A DNA stretch of 64,000 nucleotides from T3Sed10-213 sp012519365 (GTDB lineage Bacteria > Planctomycetota > Phycisphaerae > Sedimentisphaerales > Anaerohalosphaeraceae), in contig JAPXLV010000006.1 in the NCBI GenBank assembly GCA_033809355.1, positions 1 through 64,000 on the forward strand, read 5' to 3'. A program made the position numbers and the translations under genes. Under the pieces are notes generated by a model. That model was not told the DNA's origin. It searched no databases and worked only from the letters and a program-made list of their open reading frames with translations. Below are positions 51,478 through 60,538 of this stretch, one piece after another (position 1 is the first letter of the stretch; every line of letters starts with the position of its first letter).

Positions 51478-52869
51478 CTAACGGATTTGCAACAGGGCTG
51501 TATATCCGCCGTCGTGGTCGCAATTTTCCGCGTTTTCTGTACTGGGAAGTACGATTTTTTCTTTGAGGAGTACCCAATCGGGGTGCCTTTTGAGCATGTC
51601 CTGAATCTGCAAGGTATTTTCCTGCGGCAGGATAGAGCAAGTAGAGTACAGCAGCGCCGAGCCGGGCCTTAAGAGGGACTTCGCGTACGCGAGCAACTCC
51701 TGCTGTCGGGTTACGAGGGCCAAAGGCAGACCTTTGGCCAATCGATGGCGGGCTTCGGGACGGCGTGCCAAAACCCCTGTGTTCGAACAGGGGACATCAA
51801 GAATTAATGTATCGATCCGCTTTAGCGACCGGACCGCCTTCTCTAAATCCTCTTTGGAAACACAGCGAATGCACGACAAACCAAGACGACGGACATTTTC
51901 GTTGACCTGCTCCAGTCGTGCAGGACTGATATCGGAGGCCAAGATGCGGCCGGTATCTTTCATTTTCAGGGCGCAGGCAATGGACTTTCCCCCCGGTGCG
52001 GCACACATATCGACCACTGTATCGCCGGATTTTGGGTCAAGAAACACAGCCGCAGCCTGTGCGGCAGGATCCTGCACGTAAAAAAGCCCCTCACCGAACG
52101 CATTCAAGGCATTCAAAGGGCCGCTGCAATGCAATTGAACCGCCCTGAGCTCAGGCCAAAAACGACAGGCAACCCCTTCGGCGGCAAGCCGTTCTGCAAG
52201 TTCTTCGGCCTCGATTCGCTGGGTATTCGGCCAGGCAATCACCGAGGGATGGCGATTGCAGGCTCGACAAATTCGGGCCGCGACATCGAGGCCCCAAGTC
52301 TGTACCCACTGCTGCACCAGCCACCGCGGAAGCGACCAGACAAGATGCAGATACTCATCCGGACAACGCTGCGGGGACGGCAGCAACGGCGATCGGAACG
52401 CACAGCCCGACCCATCCGCACGGAGAATCACAGAGCGGTCGTCATATCGCTGGTCTTCCATCCTCACATTACGATCGGCGATCTGTCGTTGAAGCTGCCG
52501 CAACACCGCGTTCACGAAGCCGGCGGTTTTGCGAGAACCCCTGCGACGGGCTAAGTTGACCGCCTCATTGAGAATCGCATATTCAGCGGTCTTCGGTGCA
52601 AAAATCAATTCATACACGCCCAAACGCAGAATATTCCAGACAGCCGGTTTGACCTTATGCCGGTTAACCTGGGCGATCTGAGCTAACAACCAGTCCAACA
52701 GCAGCATATTGCGAATGACCCCATAGACCAGATCGGTTGCCTGCCCTGTCCGGTCGGTCTTTTCCAACGCCGAATGCAGCAACTCGCCTGCGTCGCCGTG
52801 TCGGGCATCATACCGCCCCAACACCTCCAGCGCCACCGCCCGCGCGGACAGACGCGGTAAAGCACTCAC
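51478..52869 (-). CDS. rsmB: 16S rRNA (cytosine-967-C5)-methyltransferase
   Basis: 463 residues. An N-terminal NusB-like domain (about 1-140: DLVYGVIRNMLLLDWLLAQI, ILNEAVNLARRRGSRKTAGF) is followed by a SAM-dependent methyltransferase: VQDPAAQAAAVFLDPKSGDT, VVDMCAAPGGKS, ILASDISPARLEQV, and motif IV DVPCSNTGVLARRPEARHR, where the usual Gly of PCSGTG is Asn. The catalytic Cys motif YSTCSILPQEN is also present. Its start overlaps fmt by 4 bases, and the def-fmt-rsmB order is common. It could be another RsmB/F-type methylase, but the NusB domain favours RsmB. Confidence 0.94.
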   Translation of the reverse strand: MSALPRLSARAVALEVLGRYDARHGDAGELLHSALEKTDRTGQATDLVYGVIRNMLLLDWLLAQIAQVNRHKVKPAVWNILRLGVYELIFAPKTAEYAILNEAVNLARRRGSRKTAGFVNAVLRQLQRQIADRNVRMEDQRYDDRSVILRADGSGCAFRSPLLPSPQRCPDEYLHLVWSLPRWLVQQWVQTWGLDVAARICRACNRHPSVIAWPNTQRIEAEELAERLAAEGVACRFWPELRAVQLHCSGPLNALNAFGEGLFYVQDPAAQAAAVFLDPKSGDTVVDMCAAPGGKSIACALKMKDTGRILASDISPARLEQVNENVRRLGLSCIRCVSKEDLEKAVRSLKRIDTLILDVPCSNTGVLARRPEARHRLAKGLPLALVTRQQELLAYAKSLLRPGSALLYSTCSILPQENTLQIQDMLKRHPDWVLLKEKIVLPSTENAENCDHDGGYTALLQIR

Positions 52870-53840
52870 AGCCCCAGCCCCTGAAGCACACGCTCAATCG
52901 GCAGGAACAAATCGCCCGGCTGGGTGTTGCGGCCGCGGGCAAACGCCTCAAAAGACATGGAATCGGAGCCGGCCGGCTTGATTTCAAGAATTCGCAGGCG
53001 GTCCTTGCCGCAAATCACATTGAGATGTTCATCCAGACAGCCGGGAATATCGGCCGGCGTGTTGGCTTGCTCCAACGCCTCTGCTTTGCCTATCGTAACG
53101 CGCCATGAACGGCCGGTTCTGGAGGACACATACACACTCTGGGCGCCCGGCCAGGGGGACAACGCGCGAATTTGGTTGACAATTTCCTGCGCCGAACGGC
53201 TCCAGTCGATATAGCCGTGTTTTTTCTTCAGCCGTGGTGCCTGCGTAGCCTGGCTCTCATCTTGTTCGAGGTACACCGCCCGACCCGTTTCGATAGCCTC
53301 AATCGTGTCCATCAGCAACGGCACCGACAAAGCGGCCAGCTTGTCGTGAAGTGTTTCAAACGTGTCATCCGGCAAAACGGAGACACGCTGCTGGGCCAGA
53401 ATCCGACCGGCATCCATACGCTGCGCCAAGGTAATGATACTGACGCCTGTGGTGGTTTCGCCGTTCATCAGGGCCCATTGAATGGGAGCGGCGCCTCGAT
53501 ACTTTGGCAGCAGAGACGCATGAACATTGATCGCGCCAAAACGATGCAGATTGATGATTTCCGGGGATATTTTCTGGCCGAACGCGATCACTACCAGCAA
53601 ATCGCCGCCGCACGCGGCCACCCGCTGCTGCATTTGGGGATCATTGATATCTGCAGCTTCGATGCAGGGGAGATGCCGAACCGCACACCACTGAGCGACA
53701 TCGGTCGGTTTGGGAACTCGATGACGTCCGGCCAGACGCGCCGGCTGGGTAAAGACCCCCGCTAAGGTATGATGACTCTGGGAAATGGCCTGCAATGCCG
53801 GAATACCAAACGCGGCGGAACCCAAAAAGACAATTTTCAT
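52866..53840 (-). CDS. fmt: Methionyl-tRNA formyltransferase
   Basis: 324 residues from the ATG at 53840, which has GAGGG upstream and gives the family start MKIVFLGSAAFGIPAL; the longer frame overlaps def. Catalytic region: AINVHASLLPKYRGAAPIQW and ETTTGVSIITLAQRMDAGRI. It also has RHRVPKPTDVAQWC near the start and a C-terminal OB-like domain. It formylates Met on the initiator tRNA. Eleven bases separate it from def. Confidence 0.97.
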   Translation of the reverse strand: MKIVFLGSAAFGIPALQAISQSHHTLAGVFTQPARLAGRHRVPKPTDVAQWCAVRHLPCIEAADINDPQMQQRVAACGGDLLVVIAFGQKISPEIINLHRFGAINVHASLLPKYRGAAPIQWALMNGETTTGVSIITLAQRMDAGRILAQQRVSVLPDDTFETLHDKLAALSVPLLMDTIEAIETGRAVYLEQDESQATQAPRLKKKHGYIDWSRSAQEIVNQIRALSPWPGAQSVYVSSRTGRSWRVTIGKAEALEQANTPADIPGCLDEHLNVICGKDRLRILEIKPAGSDSMSFEAFARGRNTQPGDLFLPIERVLQGLGL

Positions 53841-53850
53841 TCGCACACCC

Positions 53851-54378
53851 TCACGAGGCGGACCCGGCATTAAATTCATCAATCAACTGCTTGAGCTGAC
53901 GTCGGGCCCGAATTTTGGCCGGACGGCTCATCCGATCTTTAATCATCACCCCTTCCAGATGGTCATATTCATGCTGAAGCGCCCGCGCCAGCAGTCCTTC
54001 GGCCTCTTCGGTAAAGCGGTTGCCCGCCAGATCCGTAGCGGAAACTTTGCATTTGGCATATCTGGAAATCGGAGTATAAATGCCCGGCAGCGACAAACAG
54101 CCTTCTTCGTGGGCGATCTGCGGGCCAAAGACTTCCATTTCCGGGTTGATATAGACCCTGGCGTTTTCGCGAGTGCCATCCAGCGAGACCACAAACATCC
54201 TTAGGTTTACCCCTGCCTGAGGGGCGGCAAATCCCACGCCTTCTGTTTCAACCATCAGATCAATCATCTGATCCGCCAAGCAGCGAATGTCGTCGGTAAT
54301 TTCGCCGACCGGCTCGGCCCGCTGACTGAGCACCGGCGCCGGAAACCGCGTCAAACTGCATTTGGAGTAGTCTGTCAT
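53851..54378 (-). CDS. def: Peptide deformylase
   Basis: 175 residues from the ATG at 54378 (the frame opens at a TTG nine bases earlier). All three family motifs are present: EGVGFAAPQAGVNLR, EEGCLSLPGIY (Cys ligand) and LQHEYDHLEGV (HExxH metal site). It removes the formyl group from new proteins. First gene of def-fmt-rsmB. Confidence 0.97.
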   Translation of the reverse strand: MTDYSKCSLTRFPAPVLSQRAEPVGEITDDIRCLADQMIDLMVETEGVGFAAPQAGVNLRMFVVSLDGTRENARVYINPEMEVFGPQIAHEEGCLSLPGIYTPISRYAKCKVSATDLAGNRFTEEAEGLLARALQHEYDHLEGVMIKDRMSRPAKIRARRQLKQLIDEFNAGSAS

Positions 54379-54484
54379 TGTGGACAACCTTTTACTGTTT
54401 CTGAAACTTCAAACCGACTCAGCCGAAAATAAAATGTATTCGACCTAAACTGCCAAATTTTGGACTTACAAAAAGAAATGCCGT

Positions 54485-55222
54485 CTATTCGTCGAATTCG
54501 TCGCCCTTGAAGGTGCTACCCAGATAGCTACGTTTAACCAGCTCGTTTTGAATGATGTCACGCGGTGGACCCTCGGCAATGACCTTGCCATGGTCAATAA
54601 TATAGGCCTTATCGGATACCTCCAGCGTGCGCTCGACATTATGGTCGGTAATCAGGATGCTTACGCCCGAAGCGACCAGCCGGCGAATTTCGCCCTGCAA
54701 TTCCTCAACGGCAATCGGATCGACGCCGCTGAACGGCTCATCAAGCAGAATCAGCGACGGATTGGTCACCATCGCGCGGGCGATTTCGAGTTTTCGACGC
54801 TCGCCGCCGGATAAGAATCGGGCCTGACTCTTGGCCACCTCCGTCAGTCCGAACCGCTCGATCAGCTCGTCGGCCCGGCGGTTGCGCTCAGCGCGGCTCA
54901 AGGCCATTGTTTCAAGAATGGCAATGAGGTTATCCCGCGCGCTGAGCCGCTGAAACACGCTCGGCTCTTGGGACAGATACCCCATCCCCAGCCGGGCACG
55001 CTTGTACATCGGCAGCTTGGTTACGTCTTGCCCGTCGAAAAAAACAGTGCCGCCGTCCGGCACAATCATACCAATGACCATCCGAAAGGTGGTGGTTTTG
55101 CCCGCGCCATTGCGTCCCAACAGCCCGACGATGCTGCGCTGTTCGACGGTGATTCGCACATCGTTGACCACGGTTCGGCCGGAATACTTCTTGACCAGCC
55201 CCTGGGTTTCAAGCAATGTCAT
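54485..55222 (-). CDS. lptB: LPS export ABC transporter ATP-binding protein LptB
   Basis: 245 residues from the ATG at 55222. Walker A GRNGAGKTT, Q-loop GYLSQEPSVFQRLSARDN, ABC signature LSGGERRKLEIARAM, Walker B LILLDEPFSGVDPIAVEELQ, switch His in LITDHNVERTLEV, and the C-terminal ELVKRSYLGSTFKGDEFDE as in LptB. With LptFG it drives lipopolysaccharide transport from the inner membrane; the membrane partners are not in the window. Preceded by a good promoter. Together with the PagL-like protein it fits a cell with LPS. Confidence 0.93.
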   Translation of the reverse strand: MTLLETQGLVKKYSGRTVVNDVRITVEQRSIVGLLGRNGAGKTTTFRMVIGMIVPDGGTVFFDGQDVTKLPMYKRARLGMGYLSQEPSVFQRLSARDNLIAILETMALSRAERNRRADELIERFGLTEVAKSQARFLSGGERRKLEIARAMVTNPSLILLDEPFSGVDPIAVEELQGEIRRLVASGVSILITDHNVERTLEVSDKAYIIDHGKVIAEGPPRDIIQNELVKRSYLGSTFKGDEFDE

Positions 55223-55280
55223 TGCTACCAAAATCCAACTCCACGATTTAATATCGCTGTAATTCGTTCAATGTGCGAGC

Positions 55281-55309
55281 ATTATACCCGGCCAAACGCC
55301 GGTTGCCAA
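55281..55309 (-). promoter_or_regulatory. Sigma-70-type promoter of lptB
   Basis: On the minus strand TTGGCA (55309-55304), 17-base spacer, consensus TATAAT (55286-55281). Leader of about 50 bases to the ATG at 55222. Confidence 0.7.
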
Positions 55310-55408
55310 ACACGTTTTTTCACCGATAGACAGACACACAGATTCCCAACACGGTAAACCGGCCTAACGCGATTCGCGGCCGATGCCGCCTGCTCTCTGA
55401 GTTCAGTC

Positions 55409-55645
55409 TCAATACGTAAACAAGTCTTTTAGTGCATACTCTTGCTGGGTTGCAGTATTGAAGGCACGAAGTATCTTGAATTGCACATTGCGGGTCAGCT
55501 TACGCCCTTTGCAGGCCCGTGAGACCATTTTATGGGTGATCTGCTCGCTCGAGGCGGCCACGATATCATGCGGCCTAAGGCCGTGCCGTCCCATGAGTGC
55601 AGCGATCGGCTGCGGCCCCAGATTGCGTTCGGTTGTGTACTCCAT
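55409..55645 (-). CDS. Small conserved-looking HTH-like protein
   Basis: 78 residues (MEYTTERNLGPQPIAALMGR ...). The pattern is an alpha-helical fold with HGLRPHDIVAASSEQITHKM and RACKGRKLTRNVQFKILRAF, compatible with an XRE-like helix-turn-helix in which RACKGRKLT would lie between helices. Basic and without signal peptide. Comparable small proteins are known to me from planctomycetes, but no function is established. It stands between the lptB leader and the YcjF-like gene; its start has GGACAATATG upstream. Confidence 0.6.
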   Translation of the reverse strand: MEYTTERNLGPQPIAALMGRHGLRPHDIVAASSEQITHKMVSRACKGRKLTRNVQFKILRAFNTATQQEYALKDLFTY

Positions 55646-55706
55646 ATTGTCCTTTGTTGAACATAAAATGAAAAAAGCTCCAAAAAAGCTGGAAATTTTA
55701 CTGTCT

Positions 55707-56861
55707 CTATTTTTTTCGAAACGGTTTTGTCAAAATAGAGCCGGTCTTTTTGAGAACATCCCCAATAAAGGAAATGCCCTGCACCCCCGTGAGATAAACG
55801 GCATCGGCTGAGGTGGCAACAGTTCGCATCGGCACGCGAATGAAGTTGGCCAGGCTGTTGCCGGTTTCGTCGAGGGCGTCGGCGATTTTTTCGCCGGCCT
55901 CGTCATTTTGAACCCCCGCCCGTCGGCGGATGCCCTGCCAGACATCTTTGAAGAAAATATCTTTGACATCGTTGTAAAAGTCGCCCACGTGGCTGAGCAA
56001 GTGCTGTTTGGCCTCGATGGCGTTCCATCCCTTAAACGCACGGCAGCGCTGCATCGCGGCATGGCCGGCGATGGTCGTCATAAAGCCGGCGCCGATGCCC
56101 TGGACAATATCATCGATGAACCGCCCGATGCCCGGCACACGCGAGCCGATCCCTTCAATCAAGTTTTTACCCATATTGATATAGTTGACCGTCGCAATAA
56201 CATTGAGAATATCCAGCAGAATGCGGCACTGCTCGCAGGCCGCAGGACGCGCGTTATAAATGCGGATAATGCGAATCGTCATCACCAAATTACGATAGAT
56301 CACGATGAACAGATCGGCGGATTTGTACGGGCTAAGCGTTACGCCGATCATAATATCCCGCATCGAATCGCGCACCTGTCGGGAGGCCTGGGCGTCAATC
56401 TCAGCCAGCGCAGGAACAATCGCACGTTCCTCGACAACCTCTATGACCGCTCGCATCTGCTCGGGGCTTGACGGCTCGGCCAGTGTCCGTTCAATCTGGT
56501 CGAGGGCGATTTGGATGGAGGCATGCTTTTCATCGGACACCGCGGTGTTGACCGTGAGCCGTTCAAGAAATCGCTGCAGGTAGCGCAGATACTTTTTGAG
56601 TTGTCGGCTGGTGGCCGCGGCCGGGGCGGCTATGACGGGCGGTTTTAATGCTTTCGGCACCGCCGCCAGATTCACCCACAAATACCACCCCAGCCACAAA
56701 CCCGCGGCCGCAATCGCCGCCAAAAACGCGTACCCCACAATCGGGTGCATCGCCCGCAACGTCTGATAGGCCCGCACCACCTCAATAAACGCAAAAAACG
56801 CCAGCAGCACCCCCACCGCCGTTACCGCCGTCCGTATGATTCGAAACCAGTGTTTAAGCAT
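55707..56861 (-). CDS. YcjF/DUF697-like membrane protein
   Basis: 384 residues from the ATG at 56861, chosen because GGAGG lies nine bases upstream (the ATG at 56870 directly abuts it). Two N-terminal membrane spans (AVTAVGVLLAFFAFIEVV and PIVGYAFLAAIAAAGLWLGW) are followed by a long helical soluble part with LTVNTAVSDEKHASIQIALD and GSRVPGIGRFIDDIVQGIGA, the latter in a Gly-rich hydrophobic DUF697-like region. The final segment has FIRVPMRTVATSADAVYLTG. Function unknown. It overlaps the small upstream gene, so the two are co-translated. Confidence 0.6.
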   Translation of the reverse strand: MLKHWFRIIRTAVTAVGVLLAFFAFIEVVRAYQTLRAMHPIVGYAFLAAIAAAGLWLGWYLWVNLAAVPKALKPPVIAAPAAATSRQLKKYLRYLQRFLERLTVNTAVSDEKHASIQIALDQIERTLAEPSSPEQMRAVIEVVEERAIVPALAEIDAQASRQVRDSMRDIMIGVTLSPYKSADLFIVIYRNLVMTIRIIRIYNARPAACEQCRILLDILNVIATVNYINMGKNLIEGIGSRVPGIGRFIDDIVQGIGAGFMTTIAGHAAMQRCRAFKGWNAIEAKQHLLSHVGDFYNDVKDIFFKDVWQGIRRRAGVQNDEAGEKIADALDETGNSLANFIRVPMRTVATSADAVYLTGVQGISFIGDVLKKTGSILTKPFRKK

Positions 56862-57033
56862 ACTGCTCATCCTCCAACCAATGCACAGAATTAAAGGCGA
56901 TTGAGTCTCGAATTAAGTTCAAGGCGTACTCGTTACGCGCAGCAGGCTCATTAGGATTCCAAGGCCAGGCCTTTTCATCAAATCGCCGCCAGTGATGACA
57001 TTTGATGGTGCGAATGTAGTCTTTGGTTGTCAT
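56854..57033 (-). CDS. Small hypothetical protein, co-translated with the YcjF-like gene
   Basis: 59 residues from the ATG at 57033, which has AAGGG upstream. Sequence includes KCHHWRRFDEKAWPWNPNEP and NSVHWLEDEQYA. No known domain was recognised. Its last codons overlap the start region of the YcjF-like gene (8 bases), which supports it as a real gene. It is rich in Trp and His for its size. Confidence 0.5.
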   Translation of the reverse strand: MTTKDYIRTIKCHHWRRFDEKAWPWNPNEPAARNEYALNLIRDSIAFNSVHWLEDEQYA

Positions 57034-57189
57034 TATCTGAACCCTTATACAACCGTTCGCCAAGGCGCTCCAGTACAGCCGCCCGGCCCTAAAACAGATA
57101 GAGACTATGATAACACCAAGAAGAGGAAAATCAATGTTTTCGTTTGTGTTTGATTCTGTATGATTGTGTGCGATTTTATGATTGTATGA

Positions 57190-57218
57190 TTGATTTCGGG
57201 GGTGTACTGATGTATAGT
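57190..57218 (+). promoter_or_regulatory. Promoter of lipB-lipA, probably giving a leaderless mRNA
   Basis: TTGATT (57190-57195), 17-base spacer, TATAGT (57213-57218). The lipB ATG is at 57225, only six bases after the -10 box, so transcription would start at or beside the start codon. Confidence 0.6.
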
Positions 57219-57224
57219 GGGTGA

Positions 57225-57911
57225 ATGTTGAAAATGAACCCTCAACAGGTTGCGCTGGTGATCCGAGATTGCGGGCTGATGCCGTACAGCGACGCTCTGA
57301 CGCTGCAGATGGCTTTGTGCGCGCAGCGGCAGGTCGATGCGATCGACAATACGGTGCTGATCGTCGAGCACCCGCCGGTGATTACGCTGGGGGCCCGAAA
57401 GAGTGAAAACAAACTCAAAAGCGACGATGCGGCCCTGGCCGCGGCCGGGGTGGAATGCCTTGTCGTCGGTCGCGGCGGCGGCACGACAGCCCACAATCCG
57501 GGGCAGCTTGTCTTTTATCCGATTATCAAACTTAAAAGCCTGAAACGGGGCGTTACCGAGTACATCCGCGAGCTTGAAGGTATCGGCATCGCCCTACTGG
57601 CCGAGGCAGGGGTGGCCTGCCAACAGCGAAAAGGCTTGCCCGGCCTGTGGGTCGGCGATAAAAAAATCGCCTCTATCGGTGTTCAAATCAAAAAATGGGT
57701 CACGTTTCACGGCATGGCAATCAACCTGAACAACGATTTATCCATTTTTGACCACATCGTCCCCTGCGGCTTGGACGGCGTTAAAATGACCTCAGCATCT
57801 CTCGAAACCGGCCGACCGGTTGATATGGACGCGGCTAAAAAGCGACTGGCAAAATTGTGCAATGAAACGTGGAGGCAGGCGAGCGGGCAAATAAGAACTC
57901 AAGAATGCTAA
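57225..57911 (+). CDS. lipB: Octanoyltransferase LipB
   Basis: 228 residues. It moves octanoyl groups from acyl carrier protein to lipoyl domains. Signs: LIVEHPPVITLGARKS, VGRGGGTTAHNPGQLVFYPI, the catalytic Lys in WVGDKKIASIGVQIKKWVTF and the catalytic Cys in IFDHIVPCGLDGVKMTS. The Thr-Ala where most enzymes have Val-Thr-Tyr after the RGG is a mild variation. It is followed 33 bases later by lipA. There is no clear Shine-Dalgarno; the start may be leaderless, or the ATG two codons on. Confidence 0.94.
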   Translation: MLKMNPQQVALVIRDCGLMPYSDALTLQMALCAQRQVDAIDNTVLIVEHPPVITLGARKSENKLKSDDAALAAAGVECLVVGRGGGTTAHNPGQLVFYPIIKLKSLKRGVTEYIRELEGIGIALLAEAGVACQQRKGLPGLWVGDKKIASIGVQIKKWVTFHGMAINLNNDLSIFDHIVPCGLDGVKMTSASLETGRPVDMDAAKKRLAKLCNETWRQASGQIRTQEC

Positions 57912-57944
57912 ACCTTAAAAACTCAACACTAAAAACTCAAAAAA

Positions 57945-58811
57945 ATGTCTGATTTCACAGATTTCACACAGAAACGACGGCTGCCGGCATGGCTCAAACG
58001 GCGACTCGGCTCGGGCGAGGTGTTTCAACATACACACCAAACACTCGAAACTTACGGGCTGGAGACCATTTGCACGCACGCGAATTGTCCCAATCGGGGC
58101 GATTGCTGGAGCCGAGGAACCGCGACGGTGCTGATATTGGGCGACATTTGTACTCGAAACTGCAAATTTTGTTCCGTCGGGCATGGAAAACCGCTGCCGC
58201 CCGATCCGACCGAGCCGGATCGTGTTGCCCAGATGGCCAAAACGATGGGACTGCAGTATCTTGTAATCACCAGTGTGGATCGCGACGACTTATCGGACGG
58301 TGGGGCCGGGCATTTTCGAGACGTTATCAACCGGTGTCGGCAAGTCGTACCGGAGTTGAAATTTGAGCTGCTCGTGCCGGATTTTCGCGATTGTCAAGAC
58401 AAGGCGATTGGAATTTTGGCTGCGGCTCGACCGTTTGTGTTCGGGCATAATGTCGAGACGGTGCCGGCGCTATACGAAAAGGCCCGTCCGGGCGGCGATT
58501 ATGCCCGCTCACTGGGGCTGCTGCAAAAGGCCAAGGCCGCCTGGCCCGAGACCCAGACCAAATCGTCCCTGATGCTCGGCCTGGGCGAGACGGACGAGCA
58601 GGTGCTGGCGGTATTGAAGGATTTGCGCGAGGTCGGCTGCGACCGCGTGGCCATCGGCCAATATCTGCGTCCCAGTAAAACATCGCTGGAAGTCGCAGCG
58701 TATATCACGCCCGATAAATTCGACTGGTGGGCGCAGCAGGCCCGCCGATTGGGGTTTAGCTGGGTGATGAGCAGTCCGTTTATGCGAAGCTCCTACCACG
58801 CTGAGGACTGA
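57945..58811 (+). CDS. lipA: Lipoyl synthase
   Basis: 288 residues. Inserts two sulfurs into octanoyl-lipoyl domains by radical SAM chemistry. The auxiliary cluster Cys set lies in CTHANCPNRGDCWSRGTATV, the radical SAM cluster CxxxCxxC in ICTRNCKFCSVGHGKP. Then come VDRDDLSDGGAGHF, HNVETVPALYEKARPGGDYA, KSSLMLGLGETDEQV and the C-terminal Ser ligand in FMRSSYHAED. Normal length. Together with lipB it makes lipoate without an external source. Confidence 0.97.
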   Translation: MSDFTDFTQKRRLPAWLKRRLGSGEVFQHTHQTLETYGLETICTHANCPNRGDCWSRGTATVLILGDICTRNCKFCSVGHGKPLPPDPTEPDRVAQMAKTMGLQYLVITSVDRDDLSDGGAGHFRDVINRCRQVVPELKFELLVPDFRDCQDKAIGILAAARPFVFGHNVETVPALYEKARPGGDYARSLGLLQKAKAAWPETQTKSSLMLGLGETDEQVLAVLKDLREVGCDRVAIGQYLRPSKTSLEVAAYITPDKFDWWAQQARRLGFSWVMSSPFMRSSYHAED

Positions 58812-59052
58812 ACAACCATCGTGCCTGTGAACAGCCGTGTCGCAAGAGAGCAGCGTTGGGCGTCGGTGGTGCCAATGAGCTCATGGGCTCGGATTTTTGT
58901 TTTTCACGGCCAAGATAGCGGTGCGGGGGCTATGCCGTCAAAGGGCTGTGTCACCTCTTTTTTTCGAAAATTTCACCACCGCGGGGCTGTGTATCTTATA
59001 GTTTACTTGAGATAATACAATTTTATCGATACACAGATTATGGGGGTGTATT

Positions 59053-60489
59053 ATGCGTTCCGGTCGAACACAACACAAACACAAGGGCCTGGCCCTGGTT
59101 GCGGCATTGATTTTTATCGCTGTTTTTATGGCGGCCTCGGCGGGGATGCTGGCGATGTCGTCCCAGAATACGCTGGCCGCAGCCAATCTGCAAGCCGTCA
59201 ACCGGGCCCGCTGCGCCGCTGAATCGGGATTGGAACTGGTGCGGTACTGGATGAACGATTCGGAGGTCACGATTCCCGGCTTGGTGCCCGAAAATGAACG
59301 ATACGGCCATTTAATCGATGAACTTAAAGGCGTCCTGGACGATCATCAAATTGCATACTCCACCAATGACGCCGGCCATCTTCTGATTGGCTCGGCGGAT
59401 GATCCTGTTGTGCTCGAACGCGACGCCAACGGCAGCGCAAGGCGCTCGTTTTATGCGACAATCAGCCCCGATTATACGACAATCAGCCCCAACGGAACGC
59501 AGGGCGTGAATGTTCGAATCACCGGCCAAGCGCTCGAATTATCCAGAACGATTGAGGTTGTATTTACCTATGGTACCCGTCCCCACACGGTGTTTGATTA
59601 CGGCGTAGCCACCAAAGGGCCTTTGCACTTGATCGGCAACACCGCACTGGACGGCGTAACCATCGCCTCGGAATCCGATGTGTATATCGAAAGCCGGGAT
59701 AATAACAACGCTTTGGCCGTTGAAGGGAACTCACAAATCGCCGGAAAGGTCAAGATCGTCAACCCCGGCAAAGCCGAAGATATTGTAAGCCTCAAAGGCG
59801 GACAATCCAGCATTGGGGGGGAACGGAATTTGACTCACGTCAGCACGGGCGTTGAGGCCACGGAGTTTCCTTATCCCGACGCCAAACATTTTGAGACGTA
59901 TGCAACGGGCGGCACGCTGACCGCCGACGACTCGGCGCTGTTCTCCCAGAACATTACACTCGAAAATGTGATCATCAAGGCCGGAACCAATCCTTCCTTT
60001 ACAGGGGGGGTCACTATTAAAGGGATCTTGTATGTGGAATCGCCTAATGTGGTGAACTTCGGCGGTACAGTCAACATCACCGGCATAATCGTCGGTGACG
60101 GCGATATGAATGATCATTCCCAGACCAATCAGATGGTTTTTCGCGGCAATGTCAGCAGTCAGGGCGTCAGCGAATTGGATGAATCGTATGGCGCGCTTCG
60201 CAATGAAACGGGCACATTTTTGATGGCGCCCGGTTTCTTTCTGTCTTTTGGCGGGGATTTCGGAACAGTCAACGGGGCTATTGTGGGCAACGGCATTGAA
60301 TTTTTCGGCAACGCAGGGGGAACCATTGAAGGATCGGTCATTAACTATTCGCCCGAACCTATGAACGTCACCGGAAACAGCGATTTATATTTTAATCGCT
60401 CCGGCATTACGGAGATTCCCGCCGGGTTTGTACAGGAATTAGTACTCCACTATGCTCCCGAATCGTATCGAGAAGTCGCCTCCTATTGA
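59053..60489 (+). CDS. PilX-like N-terminal domain protein with beta-helix/bactofilin-like body
   Basis: 478 residues. The N-terminus is short and basic, then GLALVAALIFIAVFMAASAG, MLAMSSQNTLAAANLQAVNR and AAESGLELVRYW: the PilX/type IV pilus minor-component start (no canonical Glu at +5). The body has repeated short strands (HLIGNTALDGVTIASESDVY, SQIAGKVKIVNPGKAEDIVS, VTIKGILYVESPNVVNFGGT, VNGAIVGNGIEFFGNAGGTI), a right-handed beta-helix or bactofilin-like pattern. It may be part of a pilus or pseudopilus, or a surface filament. It is followed by a paralog, 49 bases after its stop. Confidence 0.75.
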   Translation: MRSGRTQHKHKGLALVAALIFIAVFMAASAGMLAMSSQNTLAAANLQAVNRARCAAESGLELVRYWMNDSEVTIPGLVPENERYGHLIDELKGVLDDHQIAYSTNDAGHLLIGSADDPVVLERDANGSARRSFYATISPDYTTISPNGTQGVNVRITGQALELSRTIEVVFTYGTRPHTVFDYGVATKGPLHLIGNTALDGVTIASESDVYIESRDNNNALAVEGNSQIAGKVKIVNPGKAEDIVSLKGGQSSIGGERNLTHVSTGVEATEFPYPDAKHFETYATGGTLTADDSALFSQNITLENVIIKAGTNPSFTGGVTIKGILYVESPNVVNFGGTVNITGIIVGDGDMNDHSQTNQMVFRGNVSSQGVSELDESYGALRNETGTFLMAPGFFLSFGGDFGTVNGAIVGNGIEFFGNAGGTIEGSVINYSPEPMNVTGNSDLYFNRSGITEIPAGFVQELVLHYAPESYREVASY

Positions 60490-60538
60490 AGCTGCAGCAG
60501 GGGTTGCTTGGAATGCTGTAAAAATGAAAGGCTACCCG

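Noticed and set aside
57130..57200. ATGATTGT-type short repeats ahead of lipB as a CRISPR-like or iteron array
   Set aside because: Copies are short, irregular and few, and no spacer pattern is seen; simple AT-rich sequence is enough to explain it.
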